64,000 bases of DNA. Source: Euwallacea fornicatus. Taxonomy: Eukaryota > Arthropoda > Insecta > Coleoptera > Curculionidae. Of this stretch, positions 50,095 to 62,757 are shown piece by piece (within the stretch, counting starts at the first letter, position 1; each line of letters opens with the position of its first letter). Location of the stretch: contig NC_089545.1 in the NCBI RefSeq assembly GCF_040115645.1, forward strand, positions 2,480,001-2,544,000. Direction: 5' to 3'. Made by a program: the position numbers and the translations under genes. The notes beneath the pieces were generated by a model, which did no database searches, was not told where the DNA came from, and worked only from the letters and a program-made list of their open reading frames with translations.

Positions 50095-51662
50095 TATCAT
50101 AATCAACTGGTATATCTAACGGCGTAGCTACTAAAGAGTTAGCTATATTCTAAATTTATTTATTTTTTACGTGCCTCATTATAATTAACACCATATAAAT
50201 AGCTACATTACTTTTACGTAGGCTTTACGAATTAGAAGAAAAACGTGCTGCAGTAGAAAATAAATATACCTCACTGCGGTCATTGCTTACGACTGCTTCT
50301 TGAAATTGAATGAAGCGGGAAAAAAATATACAAAATCAAAAGAAATTCCATATATTTTTCCATCCTGAATTTTATTATACAAACACCGGAAAGAGAATAA
50401 TACAGAATGATTTTTTTTATGAAACATCATAAAAAAGTATTCTGACATTCAGTATCCGAATGTCCAAATCTGTTACTGCCACATGAAAAAAATGACAACA
50501 CAGCTTGCCAAACATGTCACACATATTTTCTATTTGAGAAAATAGCCGCTCATGTGATCAAACAGGAATAATATACATATCATAGAAAACATACTGGAAC
50601 ATTTTGCTGAATTTTTATAAACACTCGAATAACCACTTCAAAAATTTAAGAGGAGAAAACACAATGAGCATAAAAAACTACATATTTGTCAGCAATATGA
50701 ATATTCGTTTTAAAAACTAAAGCTCTTAAATTTTTGCAGGGCTAATTATTATTAGCCTATTAAAATCTCTTTATAAGTTAAAAATTTATTCTGTACACCT
50801 AGGTATTTATTTTACTAGCGAAGCCCCTGTGATATATAACATTATCAAGTTATAACGAAGTGACATATATCTTTTTATTTTGTGCTTTCCTAATTGTTAA
50901 GTTTTGGTAAGCTGTTTTGCAAACAAGAATACCGTTTTACGAGAGAAAAAAGTTCACAAATTTATACAGAAATTTGTGAAAATGTTCTTTGGAAGAACTT
51001 AATATAAATTAACAGTTTTTTCACGAGTTTTTGCACAAGGGAAAGTTCTGTAACATAGACAAAGCAAATAACGGGACACAAGTAAAAAAAAAAATTGTCA
51101 TTCCTCGTGTTAGACAATGAATTCCTATGAAGTTCGTTATATAACACGAGACGACTGATTATCACATTGATTAAAAATAAAGAAGAATTAAATGCAATTT
51201 GTAATTTAATCCACAAATTAAGACGAGAAAAATAGGGCTATGTGAATGGTTACTTTTCTGTACTTTTACAGAAGCTTTGGTAAAACTGATTAAATTGTAA
51301 TAACCAATGTGTGAAACTGGATAAACGCATATTTCCTTTATATAATAATCGATTTTTGCTCTTTTTTTTCTCTTAAGTTCAACGTCAGTTTAGAAAATCG
51401 AATTTTAAAAATATAAATGTATGAGTAATTTGAATAAACTTTCAAAGGCCGCGTACATACAAATAGATATCCCGATAGGTATATTACGTATTAGTTTTAA
51501 TATTTATGCCCGCAATTGTCAGTTGCCCCATTAATATCGCAACTTATTGAAATTATTTTAACATTTTAATTATTGCATTGGTGGTGTATTTTAGTTTTGA
51601 CCATTTTAGCCACTTGCATTCCCTGACCAAAATTGGCCAACCCTGGGAAAAATAATTTCCAC

Positions 51663-54600
51663 TTAAGACGTAAATATTCTAACCACTTTATTGACCGACA
51701 AATTGCAGATCGGACACCTTTTAGTCGATTTCAACGTCTTTTTCGCACAAGGATAACAGCAACAGCGATGCGCGATATTAGTGTGTAAGAATATGCTGTT
51801 TTTCGGCGCGCTATTGCAAAAAATGCACAACTCACTTTCCGATCTTTCCGAAACGGAACCTTCCGAATTTCCGATTAGCGAAGGGGTGGGTGACGGTTTA
51901 TTTGAACCAACACCTTTAGTTTCCCCAGTGTCCCCCCCGATATTTAACATAGCTGAAGTGAAAGATGAAGTAGAGCTAATTTCAGAGCCCAAATCGGAAG
52001 TGTGTTGTTCACGTTTTGGTTTTTTAATAGTATCTAAGTCCGAGAGGCTGCTTTCAGAGCTTTGCCGTTTACGTTTTAAGGCCAAATCAGTTTTAAAGGA
52101 TGCGGTCTTGTTTTCCAAGGGAATTGATATAGTTGGGGTATTATCTTCGGTTTTTGACGTACCTGAGGAGAGAAACTTGTCGTGTACTCAAATCGTCGCC
52201 AACCTGCAAGTAAGAATGTGGTACCTGGCAATTGCAAATGATCTGGAATGACGATCCGATCCAATCCTAAAGATGGACAATCCTGATTCGAACTGACGCC
52301 AGAATCTTGGGAGAGTCCACTTAAACAGTATTTCAGCATGTCCAGTTTAACGGATTCCTGAGACAGCTCGGAAGTTTCTGGCTTCTTCCGCCGTCTTCTG
52401 CGGGGCCTTGGTGGGAAATATTTTTTCCGATCCTGACGGCAAAAGCACATTTAACTCATTTAGTCAATTCCAATCATTGTGCCTCTATTAACATTGTATG
52501 AAAAGCGTCAAAACGTTTTGTTGTACTGACTGCGCTGATGACATTAACGCAGACACATTGCAATGTGGTGGGTGAACAATATGAATTTTTTATCACCCAC
52601 CTTGAAACAATACTGGCACAAAGTAAAACCTTGGTACTTCTTTTCTTTGTTGCACTGCCTGCAATTCTGTTAAAAAATGAGAAGAAAAAAAATTAGATTT
52701 ATTTTAATTAGATTTATTTATCATATGACCAGAAATTTGTATATAGTTGTATTCACTTCATAACAATAAATTAAATAGTGTCCCGATCAATTTAGTTTTT
52801 CTGTAATAAAAATTGTCTAAAGATTTTATGTTAAATTTTCCTTTTGGTTTTTACTTCAAAATGAAAACATAGGAATTAAATAACAACACAATATTATTAA
52901 ACCTATGAAACGCTAACTTCTCAGCATTAAATTGCACATGGCCCTCACACTTGTTAATAATGTAGGACGAAATATATTGAATCTCATATATTTCTCAGCA
53001 ATTTAATATTTCCTTGATACATATGCATTTAACAGCTTCTCTATTAGGAACCAAAATGTCTATTTGACAAATAATTATCAAATCTAACATCAAAAAGTGC
53101 CAACCACCGAATTTAGCGTGTCTCGATTTCGTTTTGTAATAGAATGCCTAGATTACTCCTTTAACATTTCAATACTTTTGTTGTCTCTAATGTTAGTATT
53201 ATGGTGCGACACCTAATTCTTCTCCGTAACCGTAACCATATTATAAGCCAAACCGCCGTATATTTATTCCTATATACAGCGTGTTTGTTTAAAAAAATAA
53301 TGATCAACATGGGTTGATTTTGTGAATGGTAACAGTTACAAGCCAAGGACTACATTGCATAATTATGATCAATAACCTGGATTTACAGATTAGGTTGCGG
53401 AAAACGTCATCTCACATTAAGCCAAGGATTCTCATTAATTTCGACGGTTATGACATTCTCGACTTCAACGTACAAAACTCACCGCATTTTTTCATTGAAA
53501 TCTCAAATAAACCATAAAATGACTGTAATACCCAATTTTTTTTTCCATATGACCATTTACGATAATATTCGTAACACGCGCTGAAAAGGTATTAGAAAAT
53601 TTGCAATACCTTTTAACTGGACGCTAGGAAATTATAACGTGCAAAGCGCCGACCAATTCCTTAACGTGTCACCTACAAAATACACTCGTGTGATTGGCGC
53701 ATTTGCCAATAAGACCGACTTTCTTTTCTTGTTATGTAATATGCTATTTATCGATTTCGTTTGTCAAGAACCGCTACCGACATTTTAAATATCTATTGAA
53801 AGAAAAGGCAGAAATTTGTAATTATTCAAATTCTGCCTCGTATCTGTAAATCTAGGAGCAACCGACGTTGTTGAACACTACTTGCTTTTAGATTACAATT
53901 AGCTAACAGATGAAGTTAAAGCTCCACCAATGCTTGAATGATTATTATATCAGCTGTGCAATTAACAGATACACTTTTTTACTTGCAGTTTTAGCAGAAC
54001 ATTGAGGTGCGTTATATTTACTATCTACAATATCCGGTTAAGGGGTAACAGTTACAAGATCAATTAACTGGCATTTAAGTTTTTTAAACTGAAGTTACTA
54101 CTTAACTAAGAGTTAAAGGAAGGACAGATATCTGAACTTCTTTGCAATTCACAGATACATTTCGACATATGGTTACTCTTAACCGTAAATTAAAATAAGT
54201 AAAATGGATATTCTCATTAAAAAATTTTGTATATTAAAGCGAGAAATTACCAAACAAATATTTCAGCACATAAAATCTTTCCAAATCATAATATTGCTTC
54301 TGCAAGAACTAAGAAAGCTGAAAAATTGTTTTATGAACGTTCCCGTAAATTTATCACTATGTCCTTAAATAAAACTTACCTTTAGCAGAAAACAAAAAAT
54401 AGTTGCTCATACTACGGGAAAAAATGAAATTAAAAACAAATTAAACAATCTCAAATTTATCACAAACCTTTTTTGTTTTCTTATACCTACCTTCATTAAG
54501 TAGGTAGCACTTCTTCAAAAGAGTTTTCAAATGCAAACCTTTTCCACTTTCATAGACTTTCTACTTTACGATCTTCAAAGAAGCAAGGTAATCAGGGCAC

Positions 54601-56055
54601 TCTAGGCATCCTATTAAACAAAAAACTCAGACACTATTTAATAAATACAAAAAGGGAATTTTAATCATCTACTAAATTATGTCAGCAGAAATGTATATTA
54701 ATAATTTACTTACAAATAGCCCTTATACTTCAATTATGTACCTAAAAAAACTGAAAAAATAGTTTCATTTTTCATCAAAGCTTCTGAATATTGTAAAGTT
54801 GGGGGGTTGGGTACATTTTAAATGGAAAAAAAAGATAAAAAAAGGAAAAGCTTACCAATTTTCCTGACAAACAATAAGAAAAAAATAATAAAAGAAATTA
54901 TTACCTGATAAGCTGGAACATAAAAAGAGGAGTGGGTAACTCCCTTTAAAAAATCTGCAGAGAAGTCCTTTAAAATTATGTAACATGACATGCTTAAAAC
55001 ACTTTAGTTCCTTCTTTTTTAAAATTTAGTCCACACTGAACACATTATTTAAATCCTAAACACTTATTAGATCCAATTGCTAACCTCAATACTAACTTAA
55101 CTCCAATTATATAGTAGGTCTGCATTCATTATTTGTGGATTGTGTTGAATAGGCATCTGCAAGCAAGCTTGAAGATTGCACTAAACAAGCATTGAAGGCT
55201 TCACATATATTATTTGAAGTAAACTTAATCATAATTAAATCAGTAACTATAGGATACATAACCCTAAAGACTAATAATTTAACAATATACCACATTGGTT
55301 CAACTAAATGTAAAATACAAAAAAAAATTACCAACAAACAAAACCCACAAATACCTTGCAGATCTACTACAAATCTCTTCAATAAGTACCTGAAAACATT
55401 TTTCACAGTATCTGTATAGAGGGTTCAGATTTTCACCCTTGCACTGTACACAAGTTGAAAAGCCTGATCTCTCAACAGAAGGTTCCTCCAGTGATGTACT
55501 GTCAGAGTCTTCGGCATCTGTTATCCACGCTTCCAATGACCTATCGCAAATAGCTGCAGCTGCTGCAGCCAGCATCATTCTCTGAAATTATTTAATTTCA
55601 AAATAAAAACATTTAAAAATAGGAAAAGTTACCTTTACTACCTCAGAGTCAGTGGTTGATATCTCAATGTCATCGTTTTCTGATAAACTATCAACGTCAT
55701 ACTCCACTTCCACCTCATATTCATCACCTGAGTTGCTAGATGACTTTGACTCTGTATCAGAGGTGTCTTTTACAAAATCTAACATTTTTAAGGATTAGTG
55801 AAAAGAATCAGGGGAAGAATGTTATTTATAAATCTTACCAGTGTCCTTTGCTTGTAAGCTGCACACGCTCTCTGTATCTTCCTCTGAGGTCTTGGAACTC
55901 TCACTCTCAAGGCGATAGTTGTTGAACCTGGGTTTTTTAAAGTCTTTTAGATCTAACATCAGATCTTCGTGGACTCGCTTGCGCCATGGCGAACCTGCAA
56001 ATAAATTATTATTCCCATTTTTCAATATATCCACACCTTATAAAACGTTTTATGC

Positions 56056-56098
<43 letters not shown>

Positions 56099-57225
56099 AA
56101 GAAATAGTTGCAAATGCACAAAACTAATTCAGCATTTAAGTGCAAATAGAGAGGGGATATTAGGCAATCTGATGACACATGTTTCTATATATTAACTTCA
56201 GTAGACATGTAGAAACATGTAGTTGTTCCCTGAAGGGGAAGAAACTAAAAAAAAAGGAGTCATGAAGTCAGGTTTTTGTGGAAAATCTTATTTCAATTCA
56301 GTAATGTGCAAAAACTTCCTATCAGGTTAAATCTTTCTCAATTTTAAACAATTTTGCATGCTGCATTTTTAGAATAATCAATTTACAATCTGCAAGTTAA
56401 TATTTGTTGCACACACATAGGGTAATACACTTCACTACAGATAACAGTTTTCAAATGTATTTTAGATGACATCTGCAATGCTTATGCATCTTCTACTAAA
56501 TCTATTATACAGTGATAATTATTAATAATACATAGATTAAAAACAATTATAAAATAAAATCTTAAAATAAATATATAAAGGTACTTAAATGTTATAGATA
56601 GATAGGTATATTAAATCTATTGCTAATGGATAAAGAGTAGCTTGACTTTTCTTAGGCCCAAATTGTTAAGGAGTTGACACTTCAATTAGATTAATTTATT
56701 TAAATAAATGTCGGAATAAGTTCTAGATATTAATGAGATTCTTGGTTTCTATGGAATCTGGCTTGATTTTAAAATTCACAGCAAGTTAGTAATGTTGCCT
56801 TTATGGCATTTGTACAGGAAAGAGTACATGTTTGGATTCAATAATGCTTGATAATTCTATTGAAATGAAATGTTATCAATATTAGCAACCAATGAATTTA
56901 CAACATTGGGGAGATTACATTTTAAATTTTAACAACTAATAAAAAACAAAAAATAACATTTTACATGAATTATAGGAGAATTTCCGACATATGGCAACAA
57001 CGTTTATGTTTTAATTCCAGTTCACATCTAAACAGAGTTACATGGCTGCAATAAAGATAAGGCCTATAAATTCTATAACCCATAAACTTAACCGAATTTT
57101 GCATAACTCTACTTACTTTTCCTTATAACAAATATGCAACAATGTTAATTAACCCTCACATAATTGTAAATAAAAAACGTTCAAAAATTCTTACCAGAAT
57201 TGCTATGTTCAAGGGAAGTGGACAT
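51663..57225 (-). CDS. Mdm2: Mdm2-like RING E3 ubiquitin ligase without a visible SWIB (p53-binding) domain
   Basis: Seven coding exons, minus order: 57195-57225, 55839-55994, 55633-55778, 55390-55581, 52601-52666, 52225-52432, 51663-52162; phases agree and give 432 aa. The C-terminal RING has the MDM2-specific ligand pattern C379, C382, H393, H398, C402, C405, C416, C419 (ELCIFCNSAPKNSIFLH, then CYPCAKK, CPICNLS). Exactly 13 residues follow, as in human MDM2, with Phe430 where human has Tyr489. An acidic segment (EYEVEVEYDVDSLSENDD) precedes zinc finger 1 (C155, C158, C170, C173, NP-containing), as in MDM2. A second C4 finger (C177, C180, C192, C195) follows on its own 66-nt exon, then a basic stretch (PPRPRRRRRKK), probably nuclear localisation. 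The N-terminus MSTSLEHSNSG-SPWRKRVHED leads straight into charged sequence with no roughly 80-aa SWIB domain. Known role of the family: ubiquitination of p53 and other proteins; whether this one binds p53 is open. Confidence 0.87.
52667..55389 (-). other. Mdm2-like intron 4 (between the two zinc-finger exons)
   Basis: Intron of 2.7 kb, phase 0 on both sides. It is AT-rich, with a transposon-end-like tatatacagcgtgtttg near 53273. No further zinc-finger or SWIB-like exon was recognised. Confidence 0.6.
55995..57194 (-). other. Mdm2-like intron 1
   Basis: Intron of 1.2 kb between the 31-nt first exon and the second exon, containing a TA microsatellite (56058-56093). I searched it by eye for an exon encoding the SWIB fold and saw none; minus-strand frames are short and AT-rich. 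Confidence 0.6.
56058..56093. repeat. (TA)n microsatellite, about 18 units
   Basis: Uninterrupted TA dinucleotide tract within the first intron of the Mdm2-like gene. It is likely length-polymorphic. Confidence 0.9.
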
Positions 57226-57794
57226 GGTAGCAGACTACCATTACCATTAATGGCTAAACTTAACATTTAACAACATTTTCACTTGAATTTCCATATTTTT
57301 GTACAGGAAACGACTCGCTTACGATTTATTACAGAAAGAATCCCACGATTAACAACTTGAAACTAAGGTTTGGAGGAAATGACTCGATTGAATGCGCACG
57401 CACACCGGATCCAGTGGTTCAACACGGCAGTGAGCATCGATTAATTTTTTATGAATATTAATATTTTCATATAAAGCGCTCAGAGCAAGTCAGATATGTT
57501 GAATGGACGTGGTTCATTACTTTCTAAAATCAAGAATTATAGTGATTCAAGGTGCCAAAATATAAAGAAAATAGCGTCTTATGGATGTTTTTGAAGACTT
57601 GAAGTGTTGGCAGGCCACGTCTATTAACTTCAAACTAATCATTATCACTGTCACTGTCAAACTAACGTCAATATTGAAATTTTTCTCATTTTTTTTTCAT
57701 TGCGTCTCTATTTGTTGACAGAAAGTTAATAAAGAAAATTAATAGATTTATAAATTAAAACTAAACGCTCTTTAAGTTTAATGTGTTCATAAAA
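57226..57794. promoter_or_regulatory. Shared divergent promoter region of the Mdm2-like gene and S6kII
   Basis: The two start codons face away from each other with 569 bases between them, so both core promoters and 5' UTRs must lie here or in untranslated exons close by. A CpG-containing patch at 57395-57440 (gaatgcgcacgcacaccgga) is the most promoter-like part. No clear TATA box pairs were identified, in keeping with housekeeping-type genes. Confidence 0.55.
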
Positions 57795-60700
57795 ATGCCG
57801 CTTGCAAATAACGGAGAATTGTGGCAAATTCAACATAACGAAACCGAGGTAAGGGCAGAGCCATAGCGTAAATCATGGGCCTTATGTTTGTATTGTTTTT
57901 TACTTGAGTTACTTGTACAACTCCACCTTTTTGAAAACTATAATATATTCCATAGTATTTTGCTCAATTATGTACTTTTTCCATAGATTAATTGACAGAA
58001 ATGTTAATTTTCCCATACAAACTGTTGCTCATGTTTTCCTTGCAATATTTATTTCTTTTACTATTGAAACACCTGTAGCTTGTATTGAAATAATAAATAA
58101 GGTTTCCAGGAATATCTATGAGTCATATTATCCAATAAATATTTTCTTAGCAAAGACTTATGAAGGACCCTAAATAAAAGTGGTAAAAGTAGGAGGGTGG
58201 ATGCCTATGCCAATCTACTAAATTATTGTAATTTTGAAACACATAAGGAAGATTTTGAAAACATTTTTTAATTAATGCCTCAAGTTAAATATCTCTTATA
58301 GCAAAAAAAGGGCATGCCATGTAAACTGCAGAGTTTTTAACACTTCTTAACTAGTTTTCTATCCTAATTTCCACAAATAATTACAAGATGGATATTAGCA
58401 ATTATATTTGCCTTGCAGCCATTCTATTGATATCAGTTGATTGTGACAGATAGATAGGAAAAGAAGTTGAATGTAAATAAAACAGATAAAGCTATAAAAA
58501 GCGTCTTAAAATCGACAGATTATTAATGAATTGCCCTGAATATTCTAACGAACTAGCAATAAACCTTTTTTAGCAATAATTAATAATAAATATGCTAACT
58601 TTTATTAGTCACAGTCTGGAGACACAGATGAAGCTGGAGGGGGTGAAGATGGTCTAGGTGATTCAAGTGAGAAGGAACATGAAATTGAAGTGGATGAGGT
58701 AAGTATTAAGTATTAAAAGTTTTACAAGTTAAAATTTCTATAAATTCCTTTAATTATCTCCTCAGAAGGTTGAATTATAATATTTTAACCACAGTTTTAT
58801 AATAGTTATGGTAAAGAAATAGTAAGGGAAGAGGGACCAAAACAAAATCCTGGTTTTTCACAAAATTATTTATGCATTCTCTTACTAGATTAGTTTCCCT
58901 TTTGCATTCAGGTTGTTCGAGATGGCCATGAAAGAGCAACCCCATCTCAATTCATCCTTCTTAAAGTCCTTGGACAGGGTTCCTTTGGAAAAGTTTTTTT
59001 GGTACGTAAAATTGTGGGTAAAGACGCGGGTACACTGTATGCTATGAAAGTATTGAAGAAAGCCACCCTCAAGGTACTGTAATCTAAAGTTGTCTCACCC
59101 TGACATTACTTTTAACAGCTTGTTGCAATAGGTAAAAGACCGACATCGTACCAGAATGGAAAGAAATATTTTAGTAGATGTTGAGCATCCCTTTATTGTC
59201 AAAGTTCATTATGCTTTTCAAACAGAAGGAAAATTGTATCTAATTCTAGATTTTTTGAGAGGGGGAGATTTATTTACTCGTTTAAGCAAGGAGGTGAGGC
59301 TGATTTGTTTTGAAAATTGCTTGCAAATAACCGGTTTTTGGGTCCAGGTTATGTTTACTGAAGAAGATGCAAAGTTTTATTTGGCTGAATTAGCATTAGC
59401 TTTGAACCATCTACATACAGTGGGAATTATTTACAGAGACCTTAAACCAGAAAACATTCTTTTGGATGTTGATGGACATATTGCTCTCACAGATTTTGGT
59501 CTTTGCAAACTCCCTCTTGCAGAGGGAGTAACTTATAGTTTTTGTGGAACTGTAAGTTCATTTGAATGTAGCAAATTTAAACTTATATTACAATTTTATT
59601 AGGTTGAGTATATGGCCCCTGAAATAGTAAATCGCAATGGACATTCATATGCAGCAGATTGGTGGTCGTTTGGGGTGTTAATGTATGAGATGTTGACAGG
59701 TGGTCTGCCTTTCCAAGGTCAAGATAGGAAGCAGACTCTTACCCAAATCCTAAAAGCCAAACTTTCTATGCCTTCCAATCTTAGTCCAGAAGCCCAAAGT
59801 TTACTTAGAGCTCTCTTTAAAAGGAATCCTGCAAATCGGTAGTGCTCAAACTGTGAGTGTTACACAGTTTTAAGTAAAAATTTATTCCAGATTGGGAGCA
59901 GGTGCAAGTGGAGTCGAAGGCCTAAAACGCCACGAATTCTTTGCTACTATAGATTTTGAAGCACTTCTTGCCAAAAAAATTAAACCTCCTTTTCAACCCG
60001 CAGTTTGCGGGCCCGAAGATGCGTACTTTGATGCAGAATATACGTGTAAAACCCCAAAAGATTCTCCTGGACTTCCTCTAGGTGCTGAAACATACGAGTT
60101 ATTTAGGGGGTTAGCGAACGTATGATATTCACAAGGTGTTTCCTATTAGTCTAAATTTCAGATTTAGTTATGTAGCTCCTTGTCTATTAGAAAACGGAAC
60201 TCTTTATAAAAAGTCAATGGAAACCCCTATGAAATCATTTGGAACTAATTATGGCAATTTCTTTGAAGACTACATACTTACCGATTTTTTGGGAGCTGGT
60301 AGTTATAGTGTCTGCAAATTGGGAGAGCACAAAGCCACGGGCCAAAAGTTTGCGATTAAGGTACAAATTGATAAACAGGGTTATTCAAATTTGTTGCTCA
60401 TTATTAAAATCTTGAAAACCGCAAGAGAAATCTATGTCAAATTAGGGTTAATTTGTGGATTTTGACGCAACACAAAACTATTTTTGAAAATCTAGAAAAT
60501 TGTTGGAATTTCCTAAATTTACAAGCCTAATTTTGTTCTAATTTTACCAACTCAATATCTAATATTGGACAACGAATTGGAATAATCCTGCAGATAAGAG
60601 TTCACACTCAGTATGCCTGTTATGCAGATAATTGATAAATCACTTTGCGATTGCCGGGAAGAAGTAGAAATATTACATAGATACGGCAATCATCCAGGGG

Positions 60701-62477
60701 TGGTGACATTAAAGACTGTTTATGAAGAATCGACGAAAGTGTATCTGGTTTTGCAATTGCTGAAAGGAGGCAATTTGTTGGATTATTTAATTAAAAAGGT
60801 GCTTAGTCTGTTTTATGTTTAGTTAGTTGAAAAACATTAACGTTAATTGCAGGGAAGGTTAAGCGAACGTGAATCGGCTGTAATATTAAAAACCTTAGCC
60901 ACAGCAGTGGCGTACTTACACGAAAACGGAGTACTGCATAGGGATTTAAAACCCGCTAATATTCTGTTGGCTAACAGTGATGCTCCAGATAGTGTTAAAA
61001 TTGCTGATATGGGATTTGCAAAACAGGTAAAGATGTTTAAAGACGGTTTCTTAAATAATTGTTTTTCTTTACAAGAAAATATTCAACGATGTACAAACGT
61101 TGGTCAAATTAACAACATAATGCTAATTTTTACTTCAAAATTTGATAACTAATAGTTGACATATATAAATAACTGAAAAAATTGCAGCATGCAAAACATC
61201 TATTTTTATACAATCCCCTAGCTATTTTTATATGTATTTTGAGTGGATTTTCTGAAAAAAAAAGTATTTGTCAAACGATCTTAACAGAATGTTATTTACA
61301 CTATTTGCCAAATATGAATCTTTTAGCTTAGAGCTGATAATGGAATGTTGATGACTCCTTGTTATACTAAAAATTTTGTTGCTCCCGAAGTACTGAAACG
61401 CCAAGGTAAAAAAACATAATAAAAGGTGCATTAAGTTAAAAATGTTTGACTTGTGAATAAATTTTTATAGGATACGACGCCGCTTGTGATATTTGGTCCC
61501 TAGGTGTGATATTTTATATAATGTTATGCGGATGGTCGCCCTTTAGCATAGCTCCCGGCGATAGTCCTCAAGTGATCCTTAAGAGAATATATTCCGGAAA
61601 ATTAGACTCAGTAGGTTTTTTGTATACCTTTCTGTAATTTTTCGATGCATCTATGTATTTTAGAATGACCGGTGGAAGTTATTATCTGACGAAGCTAGAA
61701 CGTTAGTATCCCAAATGTTACATATTGCTCCAGACAGACGGCCTACGGCTTCTCAATTAGTACAACATCCGTGGTTGAATGCTCAAGTTGAGGAATATTA
61801 TGCTCAAAGGGTGAAGAAACGATGTTAAATGAGAAAGGGTGTTTGTTTTGCAAGCCACAGCATTAGGATCTCAAGCATCACAAACAGATTTAACCGAAAC
61901 CGTCTCAAGGGCCTCTTCTGAATATTTTTTAACTGTATTGCTAGTTTTCTTCTACTTTACTAAGTTGGGAATAAAAGTGGAGAAAACTTTTGACGAACGA
62001 ATTTAAATCGTGCAACTTTGCCCTTATTTCGCCGACCTTGGGTCTCTTAAGATCACCAATATCCCAACGTTGTGGCTCATATAATGAACATCCTGTATAA
62101 TGAGCGGCCAGAATCTATTGTTTTTTTTTGTTTTAGAGCTCAAATCAATTAAAACCTCTGAATACATCAGTAGAAAATAACGCTCACGTAGCTGTTCCGC
62201 ATTTGAAGGAAACTGTAGAAGCTACTTTTAGGTAAGTTTATTTGTTTTAATCAATAATTGGAAAACAGAATTAAAAAATATATTTGGTGTATTGTTAAAT
62301 TACTAAAATTTTGAGTAAGTGATACTTCCCAAATAACCATATTAGAAATTATTAATTTTCAGGGCAATCGCCACATCTCCAGAGGTCGCCCACCTAGGTC
62401 CAGTGGCGATGTCCGAGTTGGCTAGACGCCGATTCAGAGACAAAGCGTTGAGAGCGCAAGCACCTCAGCCAACCTAA
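57795..62477 (+). CDS. S6kII: p90 ribosomal S6 kinase (RSK), two kinase domains
   Basis: Fifteen coding exons: 57795-57848, 58609-58698, 58912-59073, 59132-59293, 59348-59551, 59603-59838, 59891-60109, 60162-60360, 60628-60798, 60853-61026, 61327-61405, 61471-61610, 61664-61810, 62137-62231, 62363-62477. All phases agree; 748 aa (vertebrate RSKs about 735-740). The start MPLANNGELWQ matches vertebrate RSK MPLA. N-terminal AGC kinase: GQGSFGKV (69-76), Lys94, YRDLKPEN (Asp187), DFG (205-207), T-loop Ser220 in YSFCGT. Linker: TPKDSPG (Thr357, Ser361), hydrophobic-motif Ser378 in FRGFSYVAP. C-terminal CaMK-type kinase: GAGSYSVCK, Lys442, HRDLKPAN (Asp530), DMG (551-553) in place of DFG, T-loop Thr567 in LMTPCYT, APEVLKRQGYD. 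The tail ends SELARRRFRDKALRAQ, a basic stretch suited to ERK docking, and lacks a vertebrate-type PDZ-binding end. Known role: ERK-activated Ser/Thr kinase, PDK1-dependent. Neighbour: head-to-head with the Mdm2-like gene. Confidence 0.96.
57849..58608 (+). other. S6kII intron 1
   Basis: Intron of 760 bases after the 18-codon first exon. The AT-rich plus frame at 57904-58173 is hydrophobic but lies wholly within the intron and has no family match. Confidence 0.65.
61811..62136 (+). other. S6kII intron 13 with a transposon-end fragment
   Basis: Intron of 326 bases, AGG|GTGAAG to ttgttttag. Reading through would stop within three codons (VKKRC then a stop), so splicing is needed to reach the conserved C-terminal tail. 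A fragment gaacatcctgtataatgagc near 62087 resembles the local CCTGTATA transposon ends. Confidence 0.6.
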
Positions 62478-62757
62478 CTAAAGCCTAGTCAATTAGTATT
62501 ATTGAATGTTCCCGAAACGCATTTGAGAATTGTTGATCAAATTATCGGTTTTTGATGTACCGAAAAGAGAGAGTTTTGGCAAGGTGAGCATGGTCTTTTG
62601 TCAGAAAACTTCGTATTGAGCCAGTAAGTTTGTGATATGTAATTTGAATTCAATATTCTGGGACAAAGTCTTCGCATGATGGATTTGTTTTGTATCGTGT
62701 GTAATATTCCAGCTCTTAATTCAGTTACAAGCTTCGACGTGTTGTGTATACCACGTT

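Larger units (their letters stand above)
44086..51662. other. Gene-poor intergenic region upstream of ciboulot and downstream of Mdm2
   Basis: About 7.5 kb with small transposon fragments (45587-45896, 49754-50094) and a candidate promoter/5' exon (48600-48800). Open frames such as 46697-46951 plus, 47011-47325 minus and 48542-48871 minus match no family I recognise; the first two are AT-rich and hydrophobic, as expected by chance. The last 500 bases probably hold the Mdm2-like 3' UTR. Confidence 0.45.

Noticed and set aside
51781..52251. Plus-strand open frame of 156 codons
   Set aside because: Antisense shadow of the Mdm2-like last exons, whose minus-strand reading has a perfect RING.
57904..58173. 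Plus open frame of 89 codons with hydrophobic stretches
   Set aside because: Falls entirely inside S6kII intron 1 and is AT-driven.
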